DNA of 64,000 nucleotides from WTJY01 sp045105475 (GTDB taxonomy: Bacteria > Chloroflexota > Anaerolineae > Promineifilales > Promineifilaceae): NCBI GenBank assembly GCA_045105475.1, contig JBGCDP010000222.1, positions 5,857-69,856 of the forward strand, read 5' to 3'. Below are positions 8,258-16,542 of the stretch, piece by piece. The stretch's first letter is position 1; every line of letters starts with the position of its first letter. The notes beneath the pieces were generated by a model, which had not been told where the DNA came from, made no database searches, and saw only the letters and a program-made list of their open reading frames with translations. The position numbers were made by a program, and so were the translations under genes.

Positions 8258-8443
8258 ATGAATTATTCAGATACCAACACCATCATTAGCCGGTCACTTC
8301 ACAACGAATACGAATCAAAGTTCTCTTCAGCAAGCACCTCAAATGCAATAAAACAAGGACGCGGCCGGTTCCTAAAACTAACTGCCGCACTCGCTACTAT
8401 ATTTACAGCTACATTTTTTATCGTCCAATTTTTTTTGTTCTAA
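8258..8443 (+). CDS. 61-residue membrane peptide, first of a tandem pair
   Basis: The ATG at 8258 has a strong ribosome binding site (TTAGGAG, about 8-14 nt upstream). That is why it is preferred over starting the open frame further upstream at 8213. The peptide has a polar, Ser/Asn-rich first half and a C-terminal hydrophobic segment with A-A-L-A-T-I-F-T-A-T-F-F-I-V-Q-F-F. The layout is a tail-anchored single-pass membrane peptide. No family recognised. A second, shorter membrane peptide with an equally strong site begins 28 bp after its stop. Confidence 0.6.
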   Translation: MNYSDTNTIISRSLHNEYESKFSSASTSNAIKQGRGRFLKLTAALATIFTATFFIVQFFLF

Positions 8444-8471
8444 ATTAAAACAAACTGCTAGGAGAAAATTC

Positions 8472-8573
8472 ATGTTCAACCAAAACAACGATCAGACTGA
8501 AAACAAAGTAATTTCAGCAATCAGCTATGCTTTATTCGCCATTATCCTAATTGCAATCCCCTTTATTTTTTAA
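8472..8573 (+). CDS. 33-residue membrane peptide
   Basis: An ATG at 8472 preceded by CTAGGAG opens a 33-codon frame. The first half is polar (M-F-N-Q-N-N-D-Q-T-E-N-K) and the second is one hydrophobic helix (Y-A-L-F-A-I-I-L-I-A-I-P-F-I-F). It ends at TAA 8571-8573 and is followed by a good terminator at 8669-8695. The shared layout with the preceding 61-residue peptide, the matching ribosome sites and the common terminator support a real two-peptide operon. Function unknown. Confidence 0.55.
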   Translation: MFNQNNDQTENKVISAISYALFAIILIAIPFIF

Positions 8574-8668
8574 GCAAACTCCGTTTCACTTAAGGCTTAT
8601 TGATAACGAATTAGCTGAATTTCACCGAATTATTATTCTTTATTCGGCAAATAGATTAACCAGAAAAC

Positions 8669-8699
8669 AAACAGCCGCCTCTTGGGCGGCTGTTTTGCT
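8669..8699. terminator. Bidirectional terminator between small peptides and LysM gene
   Basis: An 11-bp perfect stem, 8669-8679 (AAACAGCCGCC) with 8685-8695, 5-nt loop, with T-rich flank on both strands. It lies between the plus-strand small peptides and the minus-strand LysM gene and can serve both. Confidence 0.75.
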
Positions 8700-8744
8700 T
8701 TGTTCAAATGAATTTATTGCTAAAGAGGGGTGCCTAATAAAAGT

Positions 8745-9560
8745 CTACGGCAAACAGATCGCACTACCCGCATCAATTGAATAGTTCGCATCGATCCCAT
8801 TGATCTGCTGTAAAATGACGGCCGTCGTGCCGTTGTTCACTCCGATCCGAAATAGCGTATCTCCTTCTTTAATCGGATAGGCTCGCTGAGAACTACAGGC
8901 CGCATTATTGGCGTATGGAATGACAATCACATTGCCTGGGAACATATCAACTTCTGAAATGCCTGCTTCTGACATCATTGTCACTGAGCTGTTATAGCGT
9001 GTCGCCAGACTAAAAATCGTTTCTCCGGCCGAAACCGTGTGGTTAACCCTGGCAATAATATTATTGAGGTCGGCACTGACATTGGGGTTCACAACAACCG
9101 GGATGGGAGTAAATGTCGGTGGTATCACCTGTGGATTTGAATTAAATTGAACCGTAAGTGTTGGATCAACCTGAATCACATCAGGGTTTTGCGGAGCAGG
9201 CGCGGGTGTGGAGGTCAACTGCACTTCTGGCTTGGCGGCCGTATCATCGGCAACCACTATTTCAACGGGCGAAGGTACGGCCGTTGGGGGTGCAGCTACA
9301 ACAATTCGCATCCGCTCATTCTGGGAAGATGCATTAATTTGAATAGTTTGACCTTCAACAATCTTGTTAAAAATGTCACGCTCTGCAACCTGATCAACCA
9401 CATTTGGCACGCTTATTACATCTTGTCCGGCTTCCGCATCCCCGTTTTGCTCGCGCAGGCTCACCAACAGGCTCGCTGCAATAGCGATAAATACGGTAGC
9501 GACAATAATCCCTAACAACGGGCCGCGCGTGCTTTTTTGACGAAATAATTTACCAAGCAT
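8745..9560 (-). CDS. Membrane-anchored protein with two LysM domains
   Basis: A 271-residue protein with an N-terminal membrane helix (L-L-G-I-I-V-A-T-V-F-I-A-I-A-A) and an extracytoplasmic Pro/Thr-rich linker. Two C-terminal LysM-like modules follow: the first starts V-S-A-G-E-T-I-F-S-L-A-T-R-Y, the second I-K-E-G-D-T-L-F-R-I-G-V. LysM binds peptidoglycan or other GlcNAc polymers, so it probably tethers to or senses the envelope. The ATG at 9560 is chosen because it puts the helix near the N-terminus. A TTG at 9587 would add nine residues. No enzyme domain is visible. Confidence 0.82.
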   Translation of the reverse strand: MLGKLFRQKSTRGPLLGIIVATVFIAIAASLLVSLREQNGDAEAGQDVISVPNVVDQVAERDIFNKIVEGQTIQINASSQNERMRIVVAAPPTAVPSPVEIVVADDTAAKPEVQLTSTPAPAPQNPDVIQVDPTLTVQFNSNPQVIPPTFTPIPVVVNPNVSADLNNIIARVNHTVSAGETIFSLATRYNSSVTMMSEAGISEVDMFPGNVIVIPYANNAACSSQRAYPIKEGDTLFRIGVNNGTTAVILQQINGIDANYSIDAGSAICLP

Positions 9561-9754
9561 AACGAATAATCTGTTGGTCCAAACCAATTTTTACCGGTTG
9601 CTTCAAGTAAACATTGAGATGGTAACTAAAAATTTTATGTAACGTTCATGCTATCATAAGATCGGCCGATTTCAAAGAGGAAGACATAGACAAGATGTTG
9701 AGCCACTGCGAATAATTGTGCCTTTTAGCTTTGTTAAATAGCAGGAGTTTCAAA

Positions 9755-10906
9755 ATGTTAGTAAAGCGCCAGCAGCTAGAAGAATTAGAAAAAAACCATT
9801 TAGCTCCCTATGCCCTGAAAAGCTCAGAATCGGCCGGACGCGTCCATGCCGAAACAGAATCGGAGACTCGTACCGCCTTTCAACGAGACCGTGACCGCAT
9901 CATCCATACCCGAGCATTTCGACGCCTTGAGTACAAAACCCAAGTGTTTATCTTCTATGAAGGTGACCACTACCGCACCCGCTTAACCCACACCCTTGAA
10001 GTGGCTCAAATCGGTAAGTCGGTGGCTCGTGGTTTAGGTGCCAATCAAGATTTAACCGAAGCGATTTGTTTGGCTCATGATTTAGGCCATTCTCCTTTTG
10101 GGCATGCTGGAGAGTGGGTGCTTGATGAACTGATGGCAGAACATGGTGGCTTTAACCATAACCATCAGAGCTATCGAGTCGTAACCGAGCTCGAAGAACG
10201 CTACCCTAGCTTTGCCGGGCTAAACCTAACCTACGAAACGCGCGAAGGGATGATTAAGCATGAAACCGATTATGACCATAGCCAAGAACATGAATACGCT
10301 CCCGGCCGACGTGCGTCGCTGGAGGCTCAAATCGCGAACTTAGCAGATGAAGCCGCCTACAACGCGCATGACTTAGACGATGGGATTCGGGCAGGCTTTT
10401 TTACTCCCGAAGAACTAAATGAGCTGGCCATTTGGCAACGGCTGCGCAAAAACATAGGATGGGAGTCTGGGCCATTTACTGAAATGTTGCGCCATGAAAT
10501 GATTCGTGAACTCGTCGGCATCTCAGTCAACGATCTAATTACATACACCGACGAACAGCTGTCAAACGCTGGGATAAACTCCCCGGACGGGGTGCAGCGG
10601 CACGATAGTAATATCGTTAGCTATTCAGAACCGATGGGAGCTGAAATCAAGGCGCTCAAACGCTTTTTACTGACAAAAATGTATCGTCACTATCGACTGA
10701 TGCGGATGCAGACGAAGGCTCGAAACTTCATCACCGATATCTTTAACGCCTATCTTAAAGAGCCATCGATGTTACCCGCCAAAACACAAGAGCGGCTGGC
10801 TGACCTTTCAAAAGAGATGGTGATTTGTGATTATATTGCTGGGATGACGGACCGGTATGCGTTGGATGAGTGGGAGCGGCTCTTTATGCCGTATGCGCGG
10901 CCGTAG
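9755..10906 (+). CDS. dgt: dGTPase-like HD-domain deoxynucleotide triphosphohydrolase
   Basis: A 383-residue cytosolic protein of the deoxyguanosinetriphosphate triphosphohydrolase-like family, which removes tripolyphosphate from dNTPs. R-D-R-D-R-I-I-H-T-R-A-F-R-R-L near residues 45-60 is the family's first signature. The HD metal site is seen as T-R-L-T-H-T-L-E-V, L-A-H-D-L-G-H-S-P-F-G-H-A-G and the later E-A-A-Y-N-A-H-D-L-D-D. Length fits the short 'dGTPase-like' type 2 group. The ATG at 9755 has GCAGGAG about 8 nt upstream; the open frame also extends to a TTG at 9716, which is less likely. The gene ends before a convergent hairpin. Confidence 0.9.
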   Translation: MLVKRQQLEELEKNHLAPYALKSSESAGRVHAETESETRTAFQRDRDRIIHTRAFRRLEYKTQVFIFYEGDHYRTRLTHTLEVAQIGKSVARGLGANQDLTEAICLAHDLGHSPFGHAGEWVLDELMAEHGGFNHNHQSYRVVTELEERYPSFAGLNLTYETREGMIKHETDYDHSQEHEYAPGRRASLEAQIANLADEAAYNAHDLDDGIRAGFFTPEELNELAIWQRLRKNIGWESGPFTEMLRHEMIRELVGISVNDLITYTDEQLSNAGINSPDGVQRHDSNIVSYSEPMGAEIKALKRFLLTKMYRHYRLMRMQTKARNFITDIFNAYLKEPSMLPAKTQERLADLSKEMVICDYIAGMTDRYALDEWERLFMPYARP

Positions 10907-10935
10907 TCGTAAATGCCGACATGGGATTTAGGTAG

Positions 10936-10966
10936 CAGATGTTGGTCAATTCTCAACCAACATCTG
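10936..10966. terminator. Hairpin between convergent genes
   Basis: An 11-bp perfect stem: CAGATGTTGGT at 10936-10946 pairs with 10956-10966. It sits 30 bp after the dGTPase-like stop and 12 bp from the convergent lipoprotein stop. T-runs are weak. Confidence 0.5.
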
Positions 10967-10977
10967 ACGTCTCGCGT

Positions 10978-12015
10978 TTAATCGTCTATCTGAACAAGGG
11001 AAAAGCCGTCCACAAACCAACCATTGTTTTCATGCGCCCACCGGCCGCGTGCGGCTAGCCCAATCTGCACCGTTTGGGTTGAATTAACCTCAAACACATG
11101 CCCGTACCGGTTCTTTTGCCCAATTGGAACAAATCGCCAATCGCTTTGAACCCCATTGACTAAAAAGCTGATTTCGGCCGCACGGTAATCATCAGCATAA
11201 ACTTTTCCACTGGTTAAATAGTCGTCAACCATATCGGGGAAAACATGGATAGTGAACTGGTAGCGGCCGGGGTCAAGTTTAAGATTTTGGGTCAGCCTAT
11301 AGCTTACAGAACCGTATCCTTTGAAGATTTTGACCGTCTGATTGCTATCAACAAAAAAATCGTTGTGCTCGTGTGACGGAATGTCAGCTTTTGACAGCAC
11401 ACGAACCTCCGGCCGGACCCATCGATTCCAATCTTCAGGGTCAAGCGGGTTGTAACCGATATCATATTCAAAGTTCCACAAGTCAGGAATCTGCAGTTCA
11501 ATCACCCCATTCGGATTGGTGAAGCCCATCTCAAAAGACGGGTTGAACAGCAGATTCGTGCCAGATGGAATTGAAGCAACCGTTGTTGGCACAATAGATG
11601 TTGGCACTTGGGTCGGAACCAAAGTTGGCGGCGGTGTGTTGGTTGGGAAAGGTGTTTTTGTTGGGAACGGTGTCCGCGTCTTAGTTGGAACCGGAGTTGG
11701 GAAAGGGGTATTGGTCGGCTTGGGTGTCACCACAAATTCTCCAACGGGGGTTGGGGTGATGATAGTCTGTGATTCTGGGGTGAAGGTTGGAGGCAAACTA
11801 TTATCGGGCGTTGGTGTCGGTGTGTCTGGCAAAGGAGTCGCAATGGCAACGGCCAACGTTGGGATTTCAGCCACAACCTTTGGTGGGTTTGAGTTACAGC
11901 CTGCAATTGCCATCAGAGCGGATAAGGCAAGAAGCAGATAAACCGATGGCAAATTCAAAGCCTCTTTTATAGTTGATAGATTAAGTTGAATGCGGGATGA
12001 TTCTTTTTTCCTCAA
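10978..12015 (-). CDS. Thr-Pro-rich lipoprotein with carbohydrate-binding-like C-terminal domain
   Basis: An exported protein of 345 residues. A long basic n-region is followed by a hydrophobic stretch and the lipobox A-I-A-G-C (Cys 40). A roughly 110-residue linker of repeated P-T-P, K-T-P-F-P-T and similar units follows. The C-terminal domain starts N-L-L-F-N-P-S-F-E-M-G-F, the usual opening of a jelly-roll carbohydrate-binding-like module, and ends N-N-G-W-F-V-D-G-F-S-L-V. The start is TTG at 12015, with GGAG about 11 nt before it; no better ATG precedes the signal. It may bind a surface or extracellular polysaccharide, which is inference from fold only. Confidence 0.72.
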   Translation of the reverse strand: MRKKESSRIQLNLSTIKEALNLPSVYLLLALSALMAIAGCNSNPPKVVAEIPTLAVAIATPLPDTPTPTPDNSLPPTFTPESQTIITPTPVGEFVVTPKPTNTPFPTPVPTKTRTPFPTKTPFPTNTPPPTLVPTQVPTSIVPTTVASIPSGTNLLFNPSFEMGFTNPNGVIELQIPDLWNFEYDIGYNPLDPEDWNRWVRPEVRVLSKADIPSHEHNDFFVDSNQTVKIFKGYGSVSYRLTQNLKLDPGRYQFTIHVFPDMVDDYLTSGKVYADDYRAAEISFLVNGVQSDWRFVPIGQKNRYGHVFEVNSTQTVQIGLAARGRWAHENNGWFVDGFSLVQIDD

Positions 12016-12134
12016 AATTAACTCGCTCTCCTAAATATAAATATCGAGCCGGGACCTTGATCAAAACCAAGCACCCAATATATTCAATTATTGACATAAG
12101 ATCAAGGAATGTTACGCGATTCGGTCTTGGACCC

Positions 12135-12178
12135 TAGAAAGCAAAACGGATTGGCATGCCAATCCGTTTTGCTTTCTA
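12135..12178 (-). terminator. 44-bp perfect palindrome, galK terminator
   Basis: Bases 12135-12156 are the exact reverse complement of 12157-12178, with no loop. The core GGATTGGC hairpin is flanked by AAAACGG and CCGTTTT, so each strand has an A-tract before and a T-tract after. It is a classic intrinsic terminator, 29 bp after galK on the minus strand, and it separates galK from the lipoprotein gene. Confidence 0.85.
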
Positions 12179-12206
12179 TAAACTGTTGTTTTGAACTTGT
12201 TCTTAT

Positions 12207-13349
12207 TTATTTTTCAACAATGGCTGCACCGGCCGTTGCTTTACAGATATAGATGTCTGGTTGTAAATCAGTGACTGCAAAATAGTCCCTAGCGATTTCA
12301 AGGGCAAAAACTTCAGCACGATCTTCACGAACGAGGGCCACAACACAGCCGCCAAACCCACCGCCAGTCATACGTGCACCGTAACATCCGGTTGATTCTT
12401 GAGCCAAGGCCGCCATCAAATCAAGATCACGATTGGTTACTTCAAAGTTGTCGCGCAGGCTGTCGTGACTGGCGTTCATAAATAATCCCATCAAATGCGC
12501 ATCACCAGCCCGCATCGCTTTAACTGCTTGCAAAACTCGGTCGTTTTCGCTGATAACGTGCGTTGCCCGACGCAGTGGGATACGGCCTAAGCCTTCTGCC
12601 CCTTTTTGCAGTCCGACATTGGTTAAATCACGCAGATGGCTAACACCATAGTGGCGAGCCGCTTCTTCACACTCTTTACGGCGGTCGTTGTAGCCTGAGC
12701 CGGTATGGGTATGTCGAGACATCGTATCGAGAATGACAATCGCTGTTTTTTCTGGCAATGGCACCAATTGAGTTGATAGATCGCGGCAGTCGATCATTAG
12801 GGCGTGGTCGGCCGCACCGCTGGCTGAAATCATCTGATCCATGATGCCGGTGTTGGCACCCACCCAATCGTTTTCAGCTCGCTGACCAACTTTAGCCATC
12901 CTAGGTGCGTCCCACTCTGTATTTGACAAGGCCATGAATGCCATAGCGGTTGCCATCTCAAGGGCGGCCGAAGACGAAAGCCCCGCCCCGACCGGAACAT
13001 TGCTCGTCACAATCCCTTCCCACCCAGAGAGATCAAAGCCATCTTCAAGCAAAGCCCAAGTAACCCCTTTTAAATATTCTCCCCAACCTTCACCCGGTTC
13101 GCCTAAATTAGCGATTTCAAACTCGGCAGGGTCATCCATTTCGAGTGATTTGACATGCACAAGGCCATCTTCACGCGGCCGAATGGCTAGCCAAACCGCT
13201 CGGTTAATCGCCATCGGCATCACAAAGCCATCGTTATAGTCAGTATGTTCACCAATTAAGTTGACTCGGCCAGGGGCACGGATAACAAAGGCGGGTGCTT
13301 CGCCATATTTTTCTTGAAATTTTTGTTTGATCAGATCTTTAAGATTCAT
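12207..13349 (-). CDS. galK: Galactokinase
   Basis: Phosphorylates alpha-D-galactose with ATP to galactose 1-phosphate, the first committed Leloir step. The galactokinase signature is clear near residues 26-42 (A-P-G-R-V-N-L-I-G-E-H-T-D-Y-N-D-G). The GHMP ATP-binding motif is V-P-V-G-A-G-L-S-S-S-A-A-L, and the C-terminal motif is M-T-G-G-G-F-G-G-C-V-V-A-L. The length of 380 residues is typical. The gene lies 79 bp after galT on the same strand with no terminator between them, so both should share the galT promoter. The 44-bp palindrome terminates the operon. Confidence 0.96.
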   Translation of the reverse strand: MNLKDLIKQKFQEKYGEAPAFVIRAPGRVNLIGEHTDYNDGFVMPMAINRAVWLAIRPREDGLVHVKSLEMDDPAEFEIANLGEPGEGWGEYLKGVTWALLEDGFDLSGWEGIVTSNVPVGAGLSSSAALEMATAMAFMALSNTEWDAPRMAKVGQRAENDWVGANTGIMDQMISASGAADHALMIDCRDLSTQLVPLPEKTAIVILDTMSRHTHTGSGYNDRRKECEEAARHYGVSHLRDLTNVGLQKGAEGLGRIPLRRATHVISENDRVLQAVKAMRAGDAHLMGLFMNASHDSLRDNFEVTNRDLDLMAALAQESTGCYGARMTGGGFGGCVVALVREDRAEVFALEIARDYFAVTDLQPDIYICKATAGAAIVEK

Positions 13350-13428
13350 GAGTTGGTCGCGATTAGTGGGTGGATTGACTTAGTTGATTTCCACTAGGAA
13401 TCAACTTTCTTTGACGGTCAGTATACCG

Positions 13429-14484
13429 TTATAAGTTGTTTGTTAAGTAGTGGATGTTTGGAAGTTCACGCAGACGTTTCGCTGCCTGTTCGGCCGTTAA
13501 GTCACGCTGAGCTTCACCCAGCATTTCAAAGCCGACAAGGAATTTTCGCACGGTTGCCGAACGAAGCAAAGGGGGATAGTAGTGAGCGTGCAGTTGCCAA
13601 TGGCTCGTGTCAAGATTTAAGTAACGGCCGGTTGGGGCGTTGTGCCATCCCATCGAATACGGAAACGATGTTTCAAACAGATTGTCATATTTGACCAGAA
13701 GCTGTTTGGTGATGTCTGCAAGGCTATCTTTTTCGCCTTCGGTCAGGTCGGTCATCCGCTGCACAGGCCGCTTGGGCAACACAAGCGTTTCGAACGGCCA
13801 TAGGGCCCAATACGGCACGACAACGACCCAATGCTTATTTTCCACAACGATACGCTCTTGCTTTTCAAGTTCAAGATTAACGTAATCGACGAGCATCGGC
13901 CGACCATGCGTTTCAAAATATTCTTGCTGGGTCCGGTTCTCTGTATGCGCTTCTTCTGGCAGTGTGGTCATCGCCCAGACTTGCCCGTGCGGATGCGGGT
14001 TAGATGATCCCATCATTGCGCCCCGATTTTCAAACAGCTGCACCCACGTATGCTCTGTACCTAAATCAACGAGCTGGTCGTGCCATAAGTCAACAACGGT
14101 ACGCAGTTCAGCCTGAGACATTTCGGCCGGAGTCAAATCATGTCGGGGTGAAAAGCAGATAACGCGGCTGGTACCCTGTACGCCAGACGACATCAGCAGC
14201 GGATGCTCTGGTTCAGGTGTATCGGGGGAGTCAGTGAGCAGCGCAGCAAAATCGTTGGTAAACACAAACGTAGAATCGTAATCTGGATTTTGCACACCAC
14301 CAGAGCGGCTATTGCCAGGACACAAATAACATTTGGGGTCGTACTCAGGCAGGTTAAGTGCGGCCGGTTTTTCAACCTGCCCCTGCCACGGCCGTTTGGT
14401 TCGATGGGGTGAAACCAAAACCCAAGAGCCTTTCAAGGGGTTAAATCGTCTGTGTGGATGTTCTGTGGGATCAAATAATGTCAT
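13429..14484 (-). CDS. galT: Galactose-1-phosphate uridylyltransferase
   Basis: Exchanges UDP-glucose and galactose 1-phosphate for UDP-galactose and glucose 1-phosphate. Zinc ligands appear as C-Y-L-C-P-G-N, and the catalytic site as N-P-H-P-H-G-Q-V-W-A, where the second His of H-P-H is the uridylylated nucleophile. The N-terminus H-P-H-R-R-F-N-P-L-K-G-S-W-V-L-V-S-P-H-R matches the family. ATG at 14484 with GAGG 9 nt upstream is preferred over the GTG at 14496 that lies within that ribosome site. galT is the first gene of the operon. A promoter with an operator-like palindrome lies just upstream. No galE or galactose transporter is present here. Confidence 0.95.
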   Translation of the reverse strand: MTLFDPTEHPHRRFNPLKGSWVLVSPHRTKRPWQGQVEKPAALNLPEYDPKCYLCPGNSRSGGVQNPDYDSTFVFTNDFAALLTDSPDTPEPEHPLLMSSGVQGTSRVICFSPRHDLTPAEMSQAELRTVVDLWHDQLVDLGTEHTWVQLFENRGAMMGSSNPHPHGQVWAMTTLPEEAHTENRTQQEYFETHGRPMLVDYVNLELEKQERIVVENKHWVVVVPYWALWPFETLVLPKRPVQRMTDLTEGEKDSLADITKQLLVKYDNLFETSFPYSMGWHNAPTGRYLNLDTSHWQLHAHYYPPLLRSATVRKFLVGFEMLGEAQRDLTAEQAAKRLRELPNIHYLTNNL

Positions 14485-14517
14485 GTTTTTCCTCACTCAA
14501 AGCGTTCAGTCCTTGAG

Positions 14518-14537
14518 TTCCGTTACCGGTAACGGAA
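14518..14537. promoter_or_regulatory. Perfect 20-bp operator-like palindrome at the gal promoter
   Basis: The 20 bases TTCCGTTACCGGTAACGGAA read the same on both strands. The core GTTACCGGTAAC resembles operators of the LacI/GntR(gluconate) family. It lies immediately downstream of the candidate -10 element of the galT promoter, where the transcription start should fall, so a bound repressor would block initiation. No LacI-type gene is in the window. Confidence 0.7.
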
Positions 14538-14565
14538 ATGTATTTGATTTGACAGCTTTCGTCAA
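14537..14565 (-). promoter_or_regulatory. Sigma70-type promoter for galTK
   Basis: On the minus strand TTGACG (14560-14565) and TACATT (14537-14542) are separated by exactly 17 bases. The predicted start is near 14530, inside the palindrome, giving a 5' leader of roughly 45 nt before galT. The spacer also holds GTCAAAT, which with ATTTGAC at the -35 forms an inverted repeat. Confidence 0.6.
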
Positions 14566-14649
14566 ATAAGGCGAGCAAATGACCAACCATCAATCTCTAG
14601 CCCCATTTTAGTTTCACTTAGGTTTCTTTATTAGGTTGGAAATTTCGAA

Positions 14650-15393
14650 TTAGTGCATCGGGTAATATCCAAACCCCGTCCATTCTTCATACCATTTAAG
14701 TATTTCAAGTACGGTATTCGGTGATCTACCAAAATCAAGGAGGTATGTTTCTAAGTCAGATTTTGAAGTTGATAGTATGATGGTTTCAACCTGCATTTGA
14801 TCATGGATATACGCGATCGATTCTCCAGTTGGGCTAAAATGTATCTTATAATTGCTGCGGCCAAAACGTGGGCCACAGCCACTTGCGACAATTCTTGCTG
14901 AAGTTTGCGGATACATAATAAATACCTGGTAGCAGGGTCGTGGTCCATGCGTTTCGTTATCGACGCTTATGTAGCCTGTTGATTCAAATAGCCCTAATGC
15001 ATCTTCAAGCAAGAGCTTGTGGTGAATATTTAAATTAATAACTTCTACAACATTATTAACCATAGTAATCGCAACTCGGTTACTGGAAATATGTTCAATA
15101 GCGTAAATAACGCTTTCTTGCTTGGGATCTACAGGGTTTTTAGTTTGGGAACTAATTGACACATCATGGAGTTCAAGAGTGTCAATATAAAAGATACTTG
15201 AGTCATTTAAGATTTTTTCTAGCTCCTCCTTATTTGTTTCGTTTGGTGTAATTCCTTGCCAACAAGGGAAGTTACATGGAGTATCTCCCAAATAGCCTCT
15301 ACCAAGAAATTCTTCTGAAAAAGTACTGCAACCTATCAGGAGTAATAGAACCCCTATGAACATTGCCGTCGTAATTAATCTTCTTATGGACAT
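14650..15393 (-). CDS. Lipoprotein of unknown function
   Basis: A 247-residue lipoprotein. A short basic start (M-S-I-R-R-L) is followed by a hydrophobic stretch and the lipobox L-L-I-G-C (Cys 22). The mature part begins with a Cys-rich piece, T-P-C-N-F-P-C-W-Q-G-I-T-P, similar to a recurrent but unnamed group of exported Chloroflexota proteins. No enzyme motif is visible. The coding sequence is more A+T-rich than its neighbours and contains no CGGCCG in 744 bp, in contrast to almost every gene around it, which may mean later arrival. GGGAAAA before the ATG is a moderate ribosome site. Confidence 0.68.
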   Translation of the reverse strand: MSIRRLITTAMFIGVLLLLIGCSTFSEEFLGRGYLGDTPCNFPCWQGITPNETNKEELEKILNDSSIFYIDTLELHDVSISSQTKNPVDPKQESVIYAIEHISSNRVAITMVNNVVEVINLNIHHKLLLEDALGLFESTGYISVDNETHGPRPCYQVFIMYPQTSARIVASGCGPRFGRSNYKIHFSPTGESIAYIHDQMQVETIILSTSKSDLETYLLDFGRSPNTVLEILKWYEEWTGFGYYPMH

Positions 15394-15466
15394 TTTTCCC
15401 TCAAGAAAACAAACTTGATATCTGAGCTTTCAAGTTGAAACATGAAAAACCTTAGGTCATTATAAA

Positions 15467-16474
15467 CTATTCATACATCAACAATACGGTGGGCAAGGGT
15501 GAGAATGGCAATACTTGAATCTGCTGGTTAGGATGATTCAAAATTAATCCGGTTGAGGGGCCCCCATCAAGATTAACCGCAATTTGTAGGTCTAAATCAG
15601 ATTGAGCCAACCAGCTGCTCATTTCGCTCAGGGTAAACCAGCTTCGGCGGGTTACAAGGATAAGCACCCGGCCGCTTTTGTCTTTGCCGATCACCGTCCG
15701 CTGGGCCTGATCACCGTTGTCGCTAGATGCAGGGAATGCGGCTGTGCCGCCACTGTGCACCAAAATCGGAAATGCTTGAAAGGCTCCCCACAAATTTTCG
15801 GCCGTGGAGTATGGTGTTTGCCTTAGCCAGCGCACGTCTAAATTCGGGGCAGGGGCATCGCCGTTTATCGTCACCATCCCAGCAAAAGGACCATAGCTTG
15901 AGCCAGAAGAATCGCCTTGGGCAATCGTTAGGCCGGTAGCGGCATATTCGGCCGTGAAATAACCTGCATTCAGCACCAAAAGTGCCCCGCTATCGCGCTG
16001 CCACGCATCGATTGTTTTTGGATTACCGGGGGTGTATCCCACGTCAAATCGAAATTGCGCCGGATCAAGCCGAATGATTGTCAAACGCTCACGAACAACG
16101 CCTGTTTCTGGATCAAGAAGTGGTAAGTCGCGTGTTTCTAAGCCTGCTTGCACTGTGATCCAACCTGTATCGGAAGGGCCAGCGTTTATCTCAGTCGGTT
16201 CTGGCTCAGGTTGCGTTGTTGGCAGATCAGTAGGCTCCACTATGATTGGCGTCTCAGCTGGAATTTGTGTTGGAAATTCGGTCGGAGCATCCGTCGGCCG
16301 AAGTGTGGGTGTTGCCAAAAAGGAGGCCTCTGTTTGTGGTTCATCACCGGCACCTGTGATTAAGTCTCTCACCGACAGGCCAAACATTAATAGTGCGATC
16401 ACTATCCCGCCTATCAATGAAAGGCCGATAAGATTTGAGAGGCAACTGCCTCTTGGCGTTTTTCGATTTGACAT
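15467..16474 (-). CDS. Membrane-anchored phosphodiester glycosidase (NAGPA/DUF2233) domain protein
   Basis: A 335-residue protein with an N-terminal membrane helix (L-I-G-L-S-L-I-G-G-I-V-I-A-L-L-M-F-G-L), a Thr/Pro/Glu linker to about residue 95, and a C-terminal NAGPA domain. The domain shows V-L-N-A-G-Y-F-T, a central R-T-V-I-G and the late signature V-N-L-D-G-G-P-S-T-G-L. NAGPA proteins hydrolyse phosphodiester-linked sugars. Bacterial ones are exported and often act on wall or exopolysaccharide decorations, so an envelope role is inferred. It diverges from the LonB-like gene with 68 bp between starts. Confidence 0.85.
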   Translation of the reverse strand: MSNRKTPRGSCLSNLIGLSLIGGIVIALLMFGLSVRDLITGAGDEPQTEASFLATPTLRPTDAPTEFPTQIPAETPIIVEPTDLPTTQPEPEPTEINAGPSDTGWITVQAGLETRDLPLLDPETGVVRERLTIIRLDPAQFRFDVGYTPGNPKTIDAWQRDSGALLVLNAGYFTAEYAATGLTIAQGDSSGSSYGPFAGMVTINGDAPAPNLDVRWLRQTPYSTAENLWGAFQAFPILVHSGGTAAFPASSDNGDQAQRTVIGKDKSGRVLILVTRRSWFTLSEMSSWLAQSDLDLQIAVNLDGGPSTGLILNHPNQQIQVLPFSPLPTVLLMYE

Positions 16475-16542
16475 TGTTTCGCTAGTATACTTTCAATGTA
16501 GTTGAACGACTCGAAAAAATCATCATATTGTGAGGCACGACG

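Noticed and set aside
11516..11941. A 141-residue plus-strand frame rich in Gly-Val
   Set aside because: It is the complement of the Thr-Pro linker of the minus-strand lipoprotein; Val-Gly repeats are the expected shadow. The same applies to frames at 3856-4050, 19284-19529, 21394-21747 and 21826-22143.
12135..12178. Possible plasmid or phage attachment site, as a long perfect palindrome
   Set aside because: The arms have the A-tract/GC stem/T-tract layout of a terminator, and similar palindromes end other genes here (34778-34815, 45018-45057).
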